Positions 7,789 through 16,772 are shown, numbered from the stretch's first letter. The stretch: DNA of 64,000 bases from CAZFBA01 sp964517135 (GCA_964517135.1 CAZFBA010000002.1:152720-216719), one strand, 5' to 3'. The notes: a model not told the origin generated them from the letters alone. Made by a program: numbers and translations.

Positions 7789-8646
7789 TTACTGTAGTAG
7801 AGTTAGTGCAAGCATTGGAGTCTGGTTAGCCTGTGATAGTACGCCGAGGGCAGCCTGTTGTAGAATCTGGTTTTTAGTTAGTTCAGAGCTTTCACGGGCT
7901 ATATCGAGATCCCGTATTCGTGATTCAGCGGCAGTTATGTTTTCCATAGCGATGGTTAAGCTTTCAATGGTGCTTTCCAGCCTGTTTTGAAGTGCTCCTA
8001 TTTCACTTCTGGTGCTGCTGAGTGTGCCAATAGCACTATCTATTGTTGCAAGAAAGCCTCTGGCGTTCGTGCCGTCGCTAAAATAACCGCCTGCTGCAAC
8101 AGTAATACTGCTTGTGACAAGTCCAAGGGCTGTGACTCTTGAATCTTGAAGTACTGATCCAATGACAAGAGCGTTTTCGCTGAAATCAGAGTTAGCTCCG
8201 ATTTGAAGGGTTGCTTGAGATGCACTACCGTCAAGTAACACAATGGTATTGAATCTGAGTGTGGAAGCTATGCGACTTATATCGTCACTTCTTTGACGTA
8301 CTTCTCTAGCAATGGCTTCTCTTTCGTTAGTTGCGTTAGTGTCATTAGCAGCCTGCACAGTGAGTTCTCTAATACGCTGAAGGTTTTCAGCGATTACAGA
8401 TAGACCTCCTTCAGCGACCTGAAGTATGTTTACGCCGTCCTGAGCATTAGCTACGGCTTGTTTGTTACCTCGAATTTGTGTTCTGAGGGTTTCAGAGATG
8501 CTTAATCCAGCAGCATCGTCAGCGGCTCTATTTATTCTCAGCCCTGATGATAGTTTTTCCAGGGACGAGTTTACTTTATTACTATTCTGAAGTAAGTTTC
8601 GCTGGGCAACGAGTGATGCAACGTTTGTGTTGACTATTAAACCCAT
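7789..8646 (-). CDS. fliC: Flagellin
   Basis: 285 residues from ATG 8646, which has GATAAGGAGATC 7-8 nt upstream and gives the canonical MGLIVNTNVASLVAQRNLLQ start; an upstream in-frame ATG at 8688 would add 14 residues not found in paralogues. Ends QANQTPMLALTLLQ. Nearly identical to the flagellin at 6312. A GGA hairpin lies at 8669-8684. It is the last flagellin before the low-density stretch with the assembly gap. Confidence 0.97.
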   Translation of the reverse strand: MGLIVNTNVASLVAQRNLLQNSNKVNSSLEKLSSGLRINRAADDAAGLSISETLRTQIRGNKQAVANAQDGVNILQVAEGGLSVIAENLQRIRELTVQAANDTNATNEREAIAREVRQRSDDISRIASTLRFNTIVLLDGSASQATLQIGANSDFSENALVIGSVLQDSRVTALGLVTSSITVAAGGYFSDGTNARGFLATIDSAIGTLSSTRSEIGALQNRLESTIESLTIAMENITAAESRIRDLDIARESSELTKNQILQQAALGVLSQANQTPMLALTLLQ

Positions 8647-8668
8647 AATGATCTCCTTATCCGTTTTA

Positions 8669-8684
8669 GTTACTTCCTTGTAAC
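8669..8684 (-). promoter_or_regulatory. CsrA-type GGA hairpin in leader of the flagellin at 7789
   Basis: Minus-strand GTTACAAGGAAGTAAC: 5-bp perfect stem GTTAC/GTAAC, loop AAGGAA. There are 18 nt between its GGA and the Shine-Dalgarno GGA. Confidence 0.72.
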
Positions 8685-8896
8685 ACATATAGTTGTTTTA
8701 TGGGGTTTATTAAATCAGTATTTCAGTTATGACAGTACTTTTTCAGGTTGATCAGATTAAACACTTTTTATAGCTTACAGATTTAATTTTTAAAGGTACA
8801 CTGTTTCGTCTAATAAGCTCCTTTCGGTTTCTTTTTAGTATAAACTTTTGTAATTAAACTAATTCAGGTATAATACATCCAGTAACACTGGCAGAT

Positions 8897-9055
8897 CTAA
8901 GTGATATAGTGGTTCAGCTCATAGATTCTGTTTTTGACGTTGATATTTTTTGTTTTTATCAGGGTGATGATTTTTAACAGCTGGCTTGCAGTAACAGAAG
9001 TTTCTGTTTTGTCTTTTATATCAGCTTTATCAGGTTTAATGTTTCGTATGGACAT
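8897..9055 (-). CDS. Small protein (52 residues) inside the flagellin array, possible flagellin C-terminal fragment
   Basis: ATG at 9055 is preceded by CAGGAG with 6 nt spacing, giving a 52-residue frame (starts MSIRNIKPDKADIKDK, ends YELNHYIT). Residues 16-33 (KTETSVTASQLLKIITLI) resemble the flagellin end SETAILTKNQILQQASTAIL, and SIRN resembles SRIRN before it. Similarity is weak. The Shine-Dalgarno can pair into a hairpin (ATAACT / AGTTAT). It is either a mini-flagellin or a relic with a fortuitous frame. Confidence 0.45.
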   Translation of the reverse strand: MSIRNIKPDKADIKDKTETSVTASQLLKIITLIKTKNINVKNRIYELNHYIT

Positions 9056-9090
9056 TGATAACTCCTGTTTTTAGTTATTGTTTTGAGTGA

Positions 9091-9856
9091 TTAATTATCT
9101 TTTACAGTTATCAGGACTTTAGCAGGTGTGTTATATATTTTACAGTTGATTGTTTTAAAGAAAGGGAGAGGGATTAATACTTGTTTGAGAGCATTATATG
9201 GAGATTCTTTGATTGTTTTAAAGAAAGGGAGAGGGATTAATACTTGTTTGAGAGCATTATATGNNNNNNNNNNNNNNNNNNNNNNNNNNNNNNNNNNNNN
9301 NNNNNNNNNNNNNNNNNNNNNNNNNNNNNNNNNNNNNNNNNNNNNNNNNNNNNNNNNNNNNNNGAGATTCTTTGATTGTTTTAAAGAAAGGGAGAGGGAT
9401 TAATACTATTTTACTGGTATTATACAGATGATTTACAATTATTTTTAAGAATAATAAGAGCGGAATGAAAAGCGTATAGAGTATTAAGCATAAGATGTAG
9501 TGTATTATTCCTGAATTGGAGTCTGTAGACATCTCTTTGACATTTGATTCAGTCTTGCAGTTATTCTTTTGTTTCTTGTTAATTGTGGTGTTGTATCTAT
9601 TCCAGCCTGTTTTTAAGTTTACAGGAGGAAGTTTAAAGCCTATATCAGGTTTGTTTAACTGTATGAGTTTTAATTTAAGTTTGCCATATTTAAGGTTTCT
9701 TGCAGCACTATGTTTGAAATATCTGCGTATTGTTATGATGCTCTGCATTATTCTGGCAGATTTCATACATTTCTTTTCTTCTGCAACCCTGAAGAGATAG
9801 GGATTGCCAGTTCTATTGTTTACTATTATTCTGTTGTTAGTTTTCCAGTGAAACAT
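9091..9856 (-). CDS. Possible membrane-anchored protein with 21-residue tandem repeats, interrupted by the assembly gap
   Basis: A minus-strand frame starts at 9856 (MFHWKTNN...). It is Lys/Arg-rich, then has a hydrophobic segment (HYILCLILYTLFIPLLLFL) and the repeat unit VLIPLPFFKTIKES, where it runs into the 100-N gap (9264-9363). The same repeat continues after the gap in an open frame, with PYNALKQ completing a 21-residue unit, to a stop at 9091. The 63-bp unit is a multiple of three, so the frame would hold if the true gap is a whole number of units. The ribosome site is weak (AAAGG, 12 nt). No family recognised. A plus-strand alternative across 9516-9800 is less likely. Confidence 0.3.
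9148..9406. repeat. 63-bp tandem repeat containing an assembly gap
   Basis: A 33-bp block beginning GATTGTTTTAAAGAAAGGGA occurs at 9148, 9211 and 9374. The 30 bp between copies are the same where visible, so this is a 63-bp tandem repeat rather than repeats with unique spacers. The 100-N run (9264-9363) interrupts it, so the copy number is unknown. Confidence 0.85.
9264..9363. other. Assembly gap (100 N)
   Basis: Exactly 100 N, the usual placeholder for a gap of unknown size. Both flanks lie in the same phase of the 63-bp repeat. Confidence 0.99.
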
Positions 9857-9911
9857 AGTGCTATATATACCTTTGTTTATTTAAAGTTATCCTTTTTGAA
9901 AGGGTTATAAT

Positions 9912-10775
9912 CTATTGTAATAACTGTAGTGCCATAGTAGGAACCTGGTTAGCCTGTGATAATACGCTGAGAGCAGACTGTTGCAGTATTTGATTTCTTG
10001 TCAGAATGGCACTTTCAGATGCTATATCCAGGTCTCTGATTCTGGAATTGGTTGATTGCAGGTTTTCAACAGCGATAGATAAGCTTTCTATGGTGCTTTG
10101 CAGTCTGTTTTGAAGTGCCCCTATTTCGGATCTTCTTGTGAATACACTACCGAGTGCTGTATCTACCATATCAAGGAAGTTTCTTGCAGAAGTGTTACTT
10201 TCGTAAATACCTCCAGTATCAGCAGAGATAGAGATAGCTGTGCTTGTAATGCCCAGTGCAGAGGCTCTTGACCTTGCCAGAACACTTCCGATATCAAGGG
10301 TGTTTTGATCAATATCAGAGTTGGCTCCGATTTGTAACAGATAGGTACTTTTGCTGCCGTCAAGGAGGTTGAGGTTATTGCTCCTTGTAGAATTAGCTAT
10401 ACGGTCGATATCATCGAGTCGTGATTGCACTTCGAGAACGATGGCTCTCCTTTCAGTTGATGAGTTAGTGTCGTTAGCAGCCTGTACAGTGAGCTCTCTT
10501 ATCCTTTGAAGGTTTTCACCGATAACAGAGAGGGCCCCTTCAGCAATCTGTAATATGTTGACCCCGTCCTGTGCGTTAGCAACTGCCTTCTGGTTGCCTT
10601 TGATCTGTGTTTTTAATGTTTCAGAAATGTTCAATCCTGCGGCGTCATCTGCGGCCCGGTTGATTCTGAGGCCTGACGATAACTTTTCAAAAGATGAATG
10701 GACCGAACGAGAGTTGTTTAGCAGGTTTCGTTGTGCGATTAGTGATGGTACGTTTGTGTTTAATATTAATCCCAT
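9912..10775 (-). CDS. fliC: Flagellin
   Basis: 287 residues from ATG 10775 (MGLILNTNVPSLIAQRNLLN), with AAAGGAG before it; a longer frame to 10859 would add 28 residues encoded by a neighbouring pseudogene and is rejected. Ends QANQVPTMALQLLQ. It is one of three close paralogues (with 11005 and 11906) that are almost identical outside residues 165-205; here the variable part reads ARSRASALGITSTAISISAD. Its leader is not of the GGA-hairpin type because the upstream sequence is the end of the pseudogene at 10804. Confidence 0.97.
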   Translation of the reverse strand: MGLILNTNVPSLIAQRNLLNNSRSVHSSFEKLSSGLRINRAADDAAGLNISETLKTQIKGNQKAVANAQDGVNILQIAEGALSVIGENLQRIRELTVQAANDTNSSTERRAIVLEVQSRLDDIDRIANSTRSNNLNLLDGSKSTYLLQIGANSDIDQNTLDIGSVLARSRASALGITSTAISISADTGGIYESNTSARNFLDMVDTALGSVFTRRSEIGALQNRLQSTIESLSIAVENLQSTNSRIRDLDIASESAILTRNQILQQSALSVLSQANQVPTMALQLLQ

Positions 10776-10803
10776 TAAGCTCTCCTTTTTAATTTGTATG
10801 TAA

Positions 10804-11003
10804 TTACTGTAATAACTGTAGTGCCATAGTAGAAACCTGGTTTGCCTGTGATAATACACTGAGTGCAGACTGTTGCAGTATTTAGTTTTGAGTCAGGATG
10901 GCACTTTTGGTGTGATATCCAGGTCTATGTTTTGTGGTTATTTGAGGATAGATTTCTAACAGTTTTAGATGCTCTATTGACAGTATTTTGCAGCCTATTT
11001 TCG
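10804..11003 (-). pseudogene. Flagellin pseudogene (3' fragment)
   Basis: The complement of 10804-10870 reads LTQN-stop-ILQQSALSVLSQ and then ANQVSTMALQLLQ: the flagellin tail with CAA changed to TAA inside the conserved NQILQQ. Upstream, ENRLQNTVNR resembles QNRLQSTIES, but the frame then shifts. No 5' half is present; the next flagellin (11005) abuts directly. It is a truncated and inactivated duplicate. Confidence 0.85.
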
Positions 11004-11004
11004 A

Positions 11005-11865
11005 TTACTGTAGTAACTGTAGGGCCATAGTAGGAACCTGGTTAGCCTGTGATAATACGCTGAGAGCAGACTGTTGCAGTATTTGATTTCGTGTCAGAAT
11101 GGCACTTTCAGATGCTATATCCAGGTCTCTGATTCTTGAATTGGTTGATTGCAGGTTTTCAACAGCGATAGATAAACTTTCTATAGTACTTTGCAGCCTG
11201 TTTTGAAGAGCCCCTATTTGAGAACGTCTTGTGAAAACACTACCGAGTGCTGTATCAACCAGATCAAGGAAGTCTCTTGCATTTGTGTTGCTTCCGTAGA
11301 TGCCTCCAGCAGTGGCAGATACGATAGTACCATTTGTAATACCCAGTGCTGTGGCTCTTGAGTCAGCTAATACACTTCCAATATCAAGGGTGTTTTGATC
11401 AATATCAGAGTTGGCTCCGATTTGTAACAGATAGGTACTTTTGCTGCCGTCAAGGAGGTTGAGGTTATTGCTCCTTGTAGAATTAGCTATACGGTCGATA
11501 TCATCGAGTCGTGATTGCACTTCGAGAACGATGGCTCTCCTTTCAGTTGATGAGTTAGTGTCGTTAGCAGCCTGTACAGTTAGTTCTCTTATCCTTTGCA
11601 GGTTATCTCCTATAACAGAGAGGGCCCCTTCAGCGATCTGTAAGATGTTGACCCCGTCCTGGGCGTTGGCGACTGCCTTCTGGTTGCCTTTGATCTGTGT
11701 TTTTAATGTTTCAGAAATGTTTAAGCCTGCTGCGTCATCTGCGGCCCGGTTGATTCTGAGGCCTGACGATAACTTTTCAAAAGATGAATGGACCGAACGA
11801 GAGTTGTTGAGCAGGTTTCGCTGTGCGATTAGCGATGGTACGTTTGTGTTAAGTATTAATCCCAT
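11005..11865 (-). CDS. fliC: Flagellin
   Basis: 286 residues, start MGLILNTNVPSLIAQRNLLN, ending QANQVPTMALQLLQ. The first 165 residues are nearly those of the 9912 gene, but the variable centre (ALGITNGTIVSATAGGIYGS) is that of the 12812/13735/14657 group, so the gene is a mosaic of two flagellin subfamilies. GATAAGGAGATC ribosome site; the leader has only a weak CATGGAAG core. Confidence 0.97.
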   Translation of the reverse strand: MGLILNTNVPSLIAQRNLLNNSRSVHSSFEKLSSGLRINRAADDAAGLNISETLKTQIKGNQKAVANAQDGVNILQIAEGALSVIGDNLQRIRELTVQAANDTNSSTERRAIVLEVQSRLDDIDRIANSTRSNNLNLLDGSKSTYLLQIGANSDIDQNTLDIGSVLADSRATALGITNGTIVSATAGGIYGSNTNARDFLDLVDTALGSVFTRRSQIGALQNRLQSTIESLSIAVENLQSTNSRIRDLDIASESAILTRNQILQQSALSVLSQANQVPTMALQLLQ

Positions 11866-11905
11866 ATTGATCTCCTTATCTTATTTAATTGTTTCTTCCA
11901 TGCTT

Positions 11906-12769
11906 TTACTGTAATAACTGTAGCGCCATAGTAGGAACCTGGTTAGCCTGTGATAATACGCTGAGAGCAGACTGTTGCAGTATTTGATTTCGTGTCAGAA
12001 TGGCACTTTCAGATGCTATATCCAGGTCTCTGATTCTTGAATTGGTTGATTGCAGGTTTTCAACAGCGATAGATAAACTTTCTATGGTACTTTGCAGCCT
12101 GTTTTGAAGTGCCCCTATTTCGGATCTTCTTGTGAAGACACTACCGAGTGCTGTATCTACCAGATCAAGGAAGTTTCTAGCAGAAGTGTTACTTTCGTAA
12201 ATACCTCCAGTAGCTGCAGAGATAGAGACAGCAGTACTTGTGATACCAAGGACAGAAATTCTTGAATTTGCCAGAACGCTACCGATATCAAGAGTGTTTT
12301 GATCAATATCAGAGTTGGCTCCGATTTGTAACAGATAGGTACTTTTGCTGCCGTCAAGGAGGTTGAGGTTATTGCTCCTTGTAGAATTAGCTATACGGTC
12401 GATATCATCGAGTCGTGATTGCACTTCGAGAACGATGGCTCTCCTTTCAGTGGATGAGTTAGTATCGTTAGCAGCCTGTACAGTGAGTTCTCTTATCCTT
12501 TGAAGGTTTTCACCGATAACAGAGAGGGCCCCTTCCGCAATTTGCAATATGTTAACCCCGTCCTGTGCGTTGGCGACAGCCTTCTGGTTACCTTTGATTT
12601 GTGTTTTTAATGTTTCAGAAATGTTTAAGCCTGCGGCGTCATCTGCGGCCCGGTTGATTCTGAGGCCTGACGATAACTTCTCAAAAGATGAATGGACCGA
12701 ACGAGAGTTGTTTAGCAGGTTTCGCTGTGCGATTAGTGATGGAACGTTTGTGTTAAGTATTAATCCCAT
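11906..12769 (-). CDS. fliC: Flagellin
   Basis: 287 residues, start MGLILNTNVPSLIAQRNLLN. Near-identical to the 9912 product except in the centre (ANSRISVLGITSTAVSISAA). GATAAGGAGATC precedes ATG. The leader has the core ACATGGAAGT (complement of 12800-12809) with poor outer pairing, so the GGA site is only partly conserved. Confidence 0.97.
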   Translation of the reverse strand: MGLILNTNVPSLIAQRNLLNNSRSVHSSFEKLSSGLRINRAADDAAGLNISETLKTQIKGNQKAVANAQDGVNILQIAEGALSVIGENLQRIRELTVQAANDTNSSTERRAIVLEVQSRLDDIDRIANSTRSNNLNLLDGSKSTYLLQIGANSDIDQNTLDIGSVLANSRISVLGITSTAVSISAATGGIYESNTSARNFLDLVDTALGSVFTRRSEIGALQNRLQSTIESLSIAVENLQSTNSRIRDLDIASESAILTRNQILQQSALSVLSQANQVPTMALQLLQ

Positions 12770-12811
12770 GTTTAGATCTCCTTATCTTATTTAATTGTTA
12801 CTTCCATGTTT

Positions 12812-13672
12812 TTACTGTAATAACTGTAGTGCGAGTGTTGGACCCTGGTTAGCCTGCGATAATACACTTAGTGCAGATTGTTGCAGTATTTGATTTCGAG
12901 TTAGAATGGCACTTTCAGATGCTATATCCAGGTCTCTGATTCTTGAATTGGTTGATTGCAGGTTTTCAACAGCGATAGATAAACTTTCTATGGTACTTTG
13001 CAGCCTGTTTTGAAGTGCCCCTATTTCAGAACGTCTTGTGAAGAGATTTTCTAGGGCAGTATCAACCAGATCAAGGAAGTTTCTTGCATTTGTGTTGCTT
13101 CCGTAGATGCCTCCAGCAGTAGCAGATACGATAGTACCATTTGTAATGCCCAGTGCAGAGGCACTTGATCTTGCCAGAACAGTACCGATATCAAGAGTGT
13201 TCTGATCTGGATCAGAGTTGGCTCCGATTTGTAGTAAGTATGTTGTTTGACTGCCGTCAAGGAGGTTAAGGTTATTGCTCCTTGTAGATTCAGCAATACG
13301 GTCTATATCATCTAGTCGTGATTGAACTTCAAGTACTATTGCTCTTCTTTCAACGCTGGAGTTAGTGTCGTTAGCAGCCTGTACAGTGAGTTCTCTTATC
13401 CTTTGCAGGTTTTCACCTATAACTGAGAGGGCTCCTTCAGCGATCTGTAATATGTTAACCCCGTCCTGTGCGTTAGCAACTGCCTTCTGGTTGCCCCTGA
13501 TCTGTGTTTTTAATGTTTCAGAAATGTTTAAGCCTGCTGCGTCATCTGCGGCCCGGTTGATTCTGAGGCCTGATGATAGTTTTTCGAAGGACGATTGAAC
13601 GGCACGTGAATTGTTAAGTAAATTTCGTTGTGCAATGAGTGATGGAACGTTTGTGTTAAGTATTAATCCCAT
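12812..13672 (-). CDS. fliC: Flagellin
   Basis: 286 residues. With 13735 and 14657 it forms a triplet whose proteins differ by only a handful of substitutions, shared centre LARSSASALGITNGTIVSAT and tail QANQGPTLALQLLQ. The leader carries the GGA hairpin at 13698-13715 and ribosome site GATAAGGAGATC. Confidence 0.97.
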   Translation of the reverse strand: MGLILNTNVPSLIAQRNLLNNSRAVQSSFEKLSSGLRINRAADDAAGLNISETLKTQIRGNQKAVANAQDGVNILQIAEGALSVIGENLQRIRELTVQAANDTNSSVERRAIVLEVQSRLDDIDRIAESTRSNNLNLLDGSQTTYLLQIGANSDPDQNTLDIGTVLARSSASALGITNGTIVSATAGGIYGSNTNARNFLDLVDTALENLFTRRSEIGALQNRLQSTIESLSIAVENLQSTNSRIRDLDIASESAILTRNQILQQSALSVLSQANQGPTLALQLLQ

Positions 13673-13697
13673 TATTAGATCTCCTTATCTTTCCTTT

Positions 13698-13715
13698 TTT
13701 AACTTCCATGTTAAA
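13698..13715 (-). promoter_or_regulatory. CsrA-type GGA hairpin in leader of the flagellin at 12812
   Basis: Minus-strand TTTAACATGGAAGTTAAA: 6-bp stem TTTAAC/GTTAAA, loop ATGGAA. There are 20 nt to the Shine-Dalgarno GGA. Confidence 0.72.
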
Positions 13716-13734
13716 GGTAAACATTGTTGCTTCT

Positions 13735-14595
13735 TTACTGAAGTAGCTGTAGTGCGAGTGTTGGACCCTGGTTAGCCTGTGATAATACGCTGAGAGCAGA
13801 TTGTTGCAGTATTTGATTTCGTGTCAATATGGCACTTTCAGATGCTATATCCAGGTCTCTGATTCTGGAGTTAGTTGATTGCAGGTTTTCAACTGCTATA
13901 GATAAACTTTCTATGGTACTTTGCAGCCTGTTTTGAAGTGCCCCTATTTCAGAACGTCTTGTGAAGAGATTTTCTAGGGCAGTATCAACCAGATCAAGGA
14001 AGTTTCTTGCATTTGTGTTGCTTCCGTAGATGCCTCCAGCAGTAGCAGATACGATAGTACCATTTGTAATGCCCAGTGCAGAGGCACTTGATCTTGCCAG
14101 AACAGTACCGATATCAAGAGTGTTCTGATCTGGATCAGAGTTGGCTCCGATTTGTAGTAAGTATGTTGTTTGACTGCCGTCAAGGAGGTTAAGGTTATTG
14201 CTTCTTGTAGATTCAGCAATACGGTCAATATCATTTAGTCGTGATTGAACTTCAAGTACTATTGCTCTTCTTTCAACGCTGGAGTTAGTATCGTTAGCAG
14301 CCTGTACAGTTAGTTCTCTTATTCTTTGCAGGTTTTCACCTATAACAGAGAGGGCTCCTTCAGCGATCTGTAAGATGTTGACCCCGTCCTGGGCGTTAGC
14401 AACTGCCTTCTGGTTGCCCCTGATCTGTGTTTTTAATGTTTCAGAGATGTTTAAGCCTGCGGCGTCATCTGCGGCCCGGTTGATTCTGAGGCCTGATGAT
14501 AGTTTTTCAAAGGACGACTGAACGGCATGTGAATTGTTAAGTAAATTTCGTTGTGCAATGAGTGATGGAACGTTTGTGTTAAGTATTAATCCCAT
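13735..14595 (-). CDS. fliC: Flagellin
   Basis: 286 residues, second member of the near-identical triplet. Visible differences from the 12812 product are SHAVQSS for SRAVQSS and SRLNDID for SRLDDID. The loss of the conserved Asp in LDDIDRIA is unusual among the paralogues. Leader and ribosome site match those of 12812. Confidence 0.97.
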   Translation of the reverse strand: MGLILNTNVPSLIAQRNLLNNSHAVQSSFEKLSSGLRINRAADDAAGLNISETLKTQIRGNQKAVANAQDGVNILQIAEGALSVIGENLQRIRELTVQAANDTNSSVERRAIVLEVQSRLNDIDRIAESTRSNNLNLLDGSQTTYLLQIGANSDPDQNTLDIGTVLARSSASALGITNGTIVSATAGGIYGSNTNARNFLDLVDTALENLFTRRSEIGALQNRLQSTIESLSIAVENLQSTNSRIRDLDIASESAILTRNQILQQSALSVLSQANQGPTLALQLLQ

Positions 14596-14620
14596 TATTA
14601 GATCTCCTTATCTTTCCTTT

Positions 14621-14638
14621 TTTAACTTCCATGTTAAA
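14621..14638 (-). promoter_or_regulatory. CsrA-type GGA hairpin in leader of the flagellin at 13735
   Basis: Identical 18-nt hairpin to 13698-13715 (TTTAACATGGAAGTTAAA on the minus strand), 20 nt from the Shine-Dalgarno GGA. Being part of a recent duplication, it is not independent evidence. Confidence 0.72.
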
Positions 14639-14656
14639 GGTTAGTATAATTGTTTC

Positions 14657-15517
14657 TTACTGTAATAATTGTAGTGCGAGTGTTGGACCCTGGTTAGCCT
14701 GTGATAATACACTTAGTGCAGATTGTTGCAGTATTTGATTTCGTGTCAGAATGGCACTTTCAGATGCTATATCCAGGTCTCTGATTCTTGAATTGGTTGA
14801 TTGCAGGTTTTCAACAGCGATAGATAAACTTTCTATGGTACTTTGCAGCCTGTTTTGAAGTGCCCCTATTTCAGAACGTCTTGTGAAGAGATTTTCTAGG
14901 GCAGTATCAACCAGATCAAGGAAGTTTCTTGCATTTGTGTTGCTTCCGTAGATGCCTCCAGCAGTAGCAGATACGATAGTACCATTTGTAATGCCCAGTG
15001 CAGAGGCACTTGATCTTGCCAGAACAGTACCGATATCAAGAGTGTTCTGATCTGGATCAGAGTTGGCTCCGATTTGTAGTAAGTATGTTGTTTGACTGCC
15101 GTCAAGGAGGTTAAGGTTATTGCTCCTTGTAGATTCAGCAATACGGTCTATATCATCTAGTCGTGATTGAACTTCAAGTACTATTGCTCTTCTTTCAACG
15201 CTGGAGTTAGTGTCGTTAGCAGCCTGTACAGTGAGTTCTCTTATCCTTTGCAGGTTTTCTCCTATAACAGAGAGGGCTCCTTCAGCGATCTGTAAGATGT
15301 TGACCCCGTCCTGTGCGTTAGCAACTGCCTTCTGGTTGCCTCTGATCTGTGTTTTTAATGTTTCAGAGATGTTTAAGCCTGCGGCATCATCTGCGGCCCG
15401 GTTGATTCTGAGGCCTGATGATAGTTTTTCAAAGGATGACTGAACGGCACGTGAATTGTTAAGTAAATTTCTCTGTGCAACGAGTGATGGTACGTTTGTG
15501 TTAAGTATTAATCCCAT
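14657..15517 (-). CDS. fliC: Flagellin
   Basis: 286 residues, third member of the triplet; starts MGLILNTNVPSLVAQRNLLN (Val for Ile). Its leader differs from the other two: ATATAAGGAGTTAAAC before ATG and no GGA hairpin. It opens onto the 390-bp spacer 15518-15908, so it may be the first gene of a separately controlled group. Confidence 0.97.
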   Translation of the reverse strand: MGLILNTNVPSLVAQRNLLNNSRAVQSSFEKLSSGLRINRAADDAAGLNISETLKTQIRGNQKAVANAQDGVNILQIAEGALSVIGENLQRIRELTVQAANDTNSSVERRAIVLEVQSRLDDIDRIAESTRSNNLNLLDGSQTTYLLQIGANSDPDQNTLDIGTVLARSSASALGITNGTIVSATAGGIYGSNTNARNFLDLVDTALENLFTRRSEIGALQNRLQSTIESLSIAVENLQSTNSRIRDLDIASESAILTRNQILQQSALSVLSQANQGPTLALQLLQ

Positions 15518-15593
15518 GTTTAACTCCTTATATTTCTTTAAATTAAGTAAATTATAGTTTTATCGTTCTCTAAAACAGTTTTTATGTCTGTTA

Positions 15594-15783
15594 TTACATT
15601 GTTTTGACTCCTTTGTGTCTTAATTTAAAATGATATGTGATTATTGCCGGGTTAATTTGGCTTCTGTTACCTTCTTTAATAGCGTATTAAAGCTTTTTAA
15701 ATCTTAATTAATAAGTTTTTTGCTGAAAAATAGGTTCTTTTTAATACTAATTTCAATTAAATCATTTCTATTGGAACTCCTTT
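15594..15783 (-). other. Two relic translation-start sites in the 390-bp spacer 15518-15908
   Basis: On the minus strand, AAAGGAG (15608-15614) is followed after 8 nt by ATG and at once by TAA (15594-15599). A second AAAGGAG (15777-15783) is followed after 11 nt by ATG ATT TAA (15757-15765). Both look like flagellin-type ribosome sites left after gene loss, or minimal start-stop elements. Nothing else recognisable is in the spacer, which is AT-rich. Confidence 0.5.
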
Positions 15784-15908
15784 ATTCTTTTATAATAGTG
15801 TTATACGTAATCATAATTTTGTTTAATGCTTTACTGGGTGGATTATGCTGTTTGTTTAGTTTTTTATCTCTTTAGTAAAAGGCTTTTAGTGTTAACTCTG
15901 TTTGTTTA

Positions 15909-16772
15909 TTATTGCAATAGCTGTAGTGCAAGGGTTGGTGCCTGGTTAGCCTGAGACAGTACATTTAATGAGCTTTGTTGCAGTATTTGATTTCGTATCA
16001 GTATGGCACTTTCTGATGCTATATCCAGGTTTCTAATTCGTGATTCAGTTGTTTGCAGGTTTTCTATAGCAATAGATATACTCTCTATGGTACTTTGTAG
16101 CCGGTTTTGCATAGCCCCTACCTGTGATCTTCGGGAGGATACATTGCTTATAGCACTGTCAACCAGGTCAAGAAAGTTTCTTGCAGATGTGTTGCTTTCA
16201 TAAATACCTCCAACTCCGGCAGATATTGTAATGACAGTGGATGTGATACCTAATGCTGAGCTTCTTGAGTTGGAAAGAACGTTTGCAATATCCAGAGTGT
16301 TTTCTAAAATGCCAGAGTTGGCGCCGATTTGCAGCAGATAGGTTGTCTGGCTACCATCAAGGAGGTTGATATTACTCCCCCGTGTGGTGTTTGCAATACG
16401 ATCTATATCATCGAGTCGTGATTGAACTTCGAGCACGATGGCCCTTCTTTCAACGCTGGAGTTAGTATCGTTGGCGGCCTGAATGGTTAATTCTCTTATT
16501 CGCTGGAGGTTTTCGCCAATAACTGATAGTGAACCTTCAGCTATTTGTAGTATGTTGACCCCATCCTGGGCATTGTCTACAGCTTTTTTGCTACCCCTTA
16601 TCTGGGTTCTCAAGGTTTCAGAGATGCTCAGGCCAGCTGCGTCATCAGCTGCACGGTTGATGCGATAACCTGATGCCAGTCTTTCAAATGATTTTTGAAC
16701 ATTGAGAGTGTTACTTGTGAGATTTCTTTGTGAAATCAGAGAAGCTGTATTTGTATTTATGACTAATGCCAT
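15909..16772 (-). CDS. fliC: Flagellin
   Basis: 287 residues, start MALVINTNTASLISQRNLTS, ending QANQAPTLALQLLQ. It is intermediate between the 9912-14657 group (shared LDDIDRIANTTRGSNINLLD block) and the 18005/18916 pair (shared ERLASGYRINRAADDAAGLS). The site AAAAGGAGAAACCT precedes ATG. Upstream is an AC-rich hairpin (TTAAC/GTTAA) without GGA in the loop, so the leader is of a different type. Confidence 0.97.
   Translation of the reverse strand: MALVINTNTASLISQRNLTSNTLNVQKSFERLASGYRINRAADDAAGLSISETLRTQIRGSKKAVDNAQDGVNILQIAEGSLSVIGENLQRIRELTIQAANDTNSSVERRAIVLEVQSRLDDIDRIANTTRGSNINLLDGSQTTYLLQIGANSGILENTLDIANVLSNSRSSALGITSTVITISAGVGGIYESNTSARNFLDLVDSAISNVSSRRSQVGAMQNRLQSTIESISIAIENLQTTESRIRNLDIASESAILIRNQILQQSSLNVLSQANQAPTLALQLLQ

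Noticed and set aside
9148..9406. CRISPR-like array (33-bp repeat and 30-bp spacing)
   Set aside because: The visible spacers are identical to each other, so this is a 63-bp tandem repeat, and no cas gene is in the window.
9516..9800. 94-residue plus-strand hydrophobic open frame
   Set aside because: Opposite the minus-strand frame at 9091-9856, no ribosome site, and all array genes are on the minus strand. Not excluded, but weaker.
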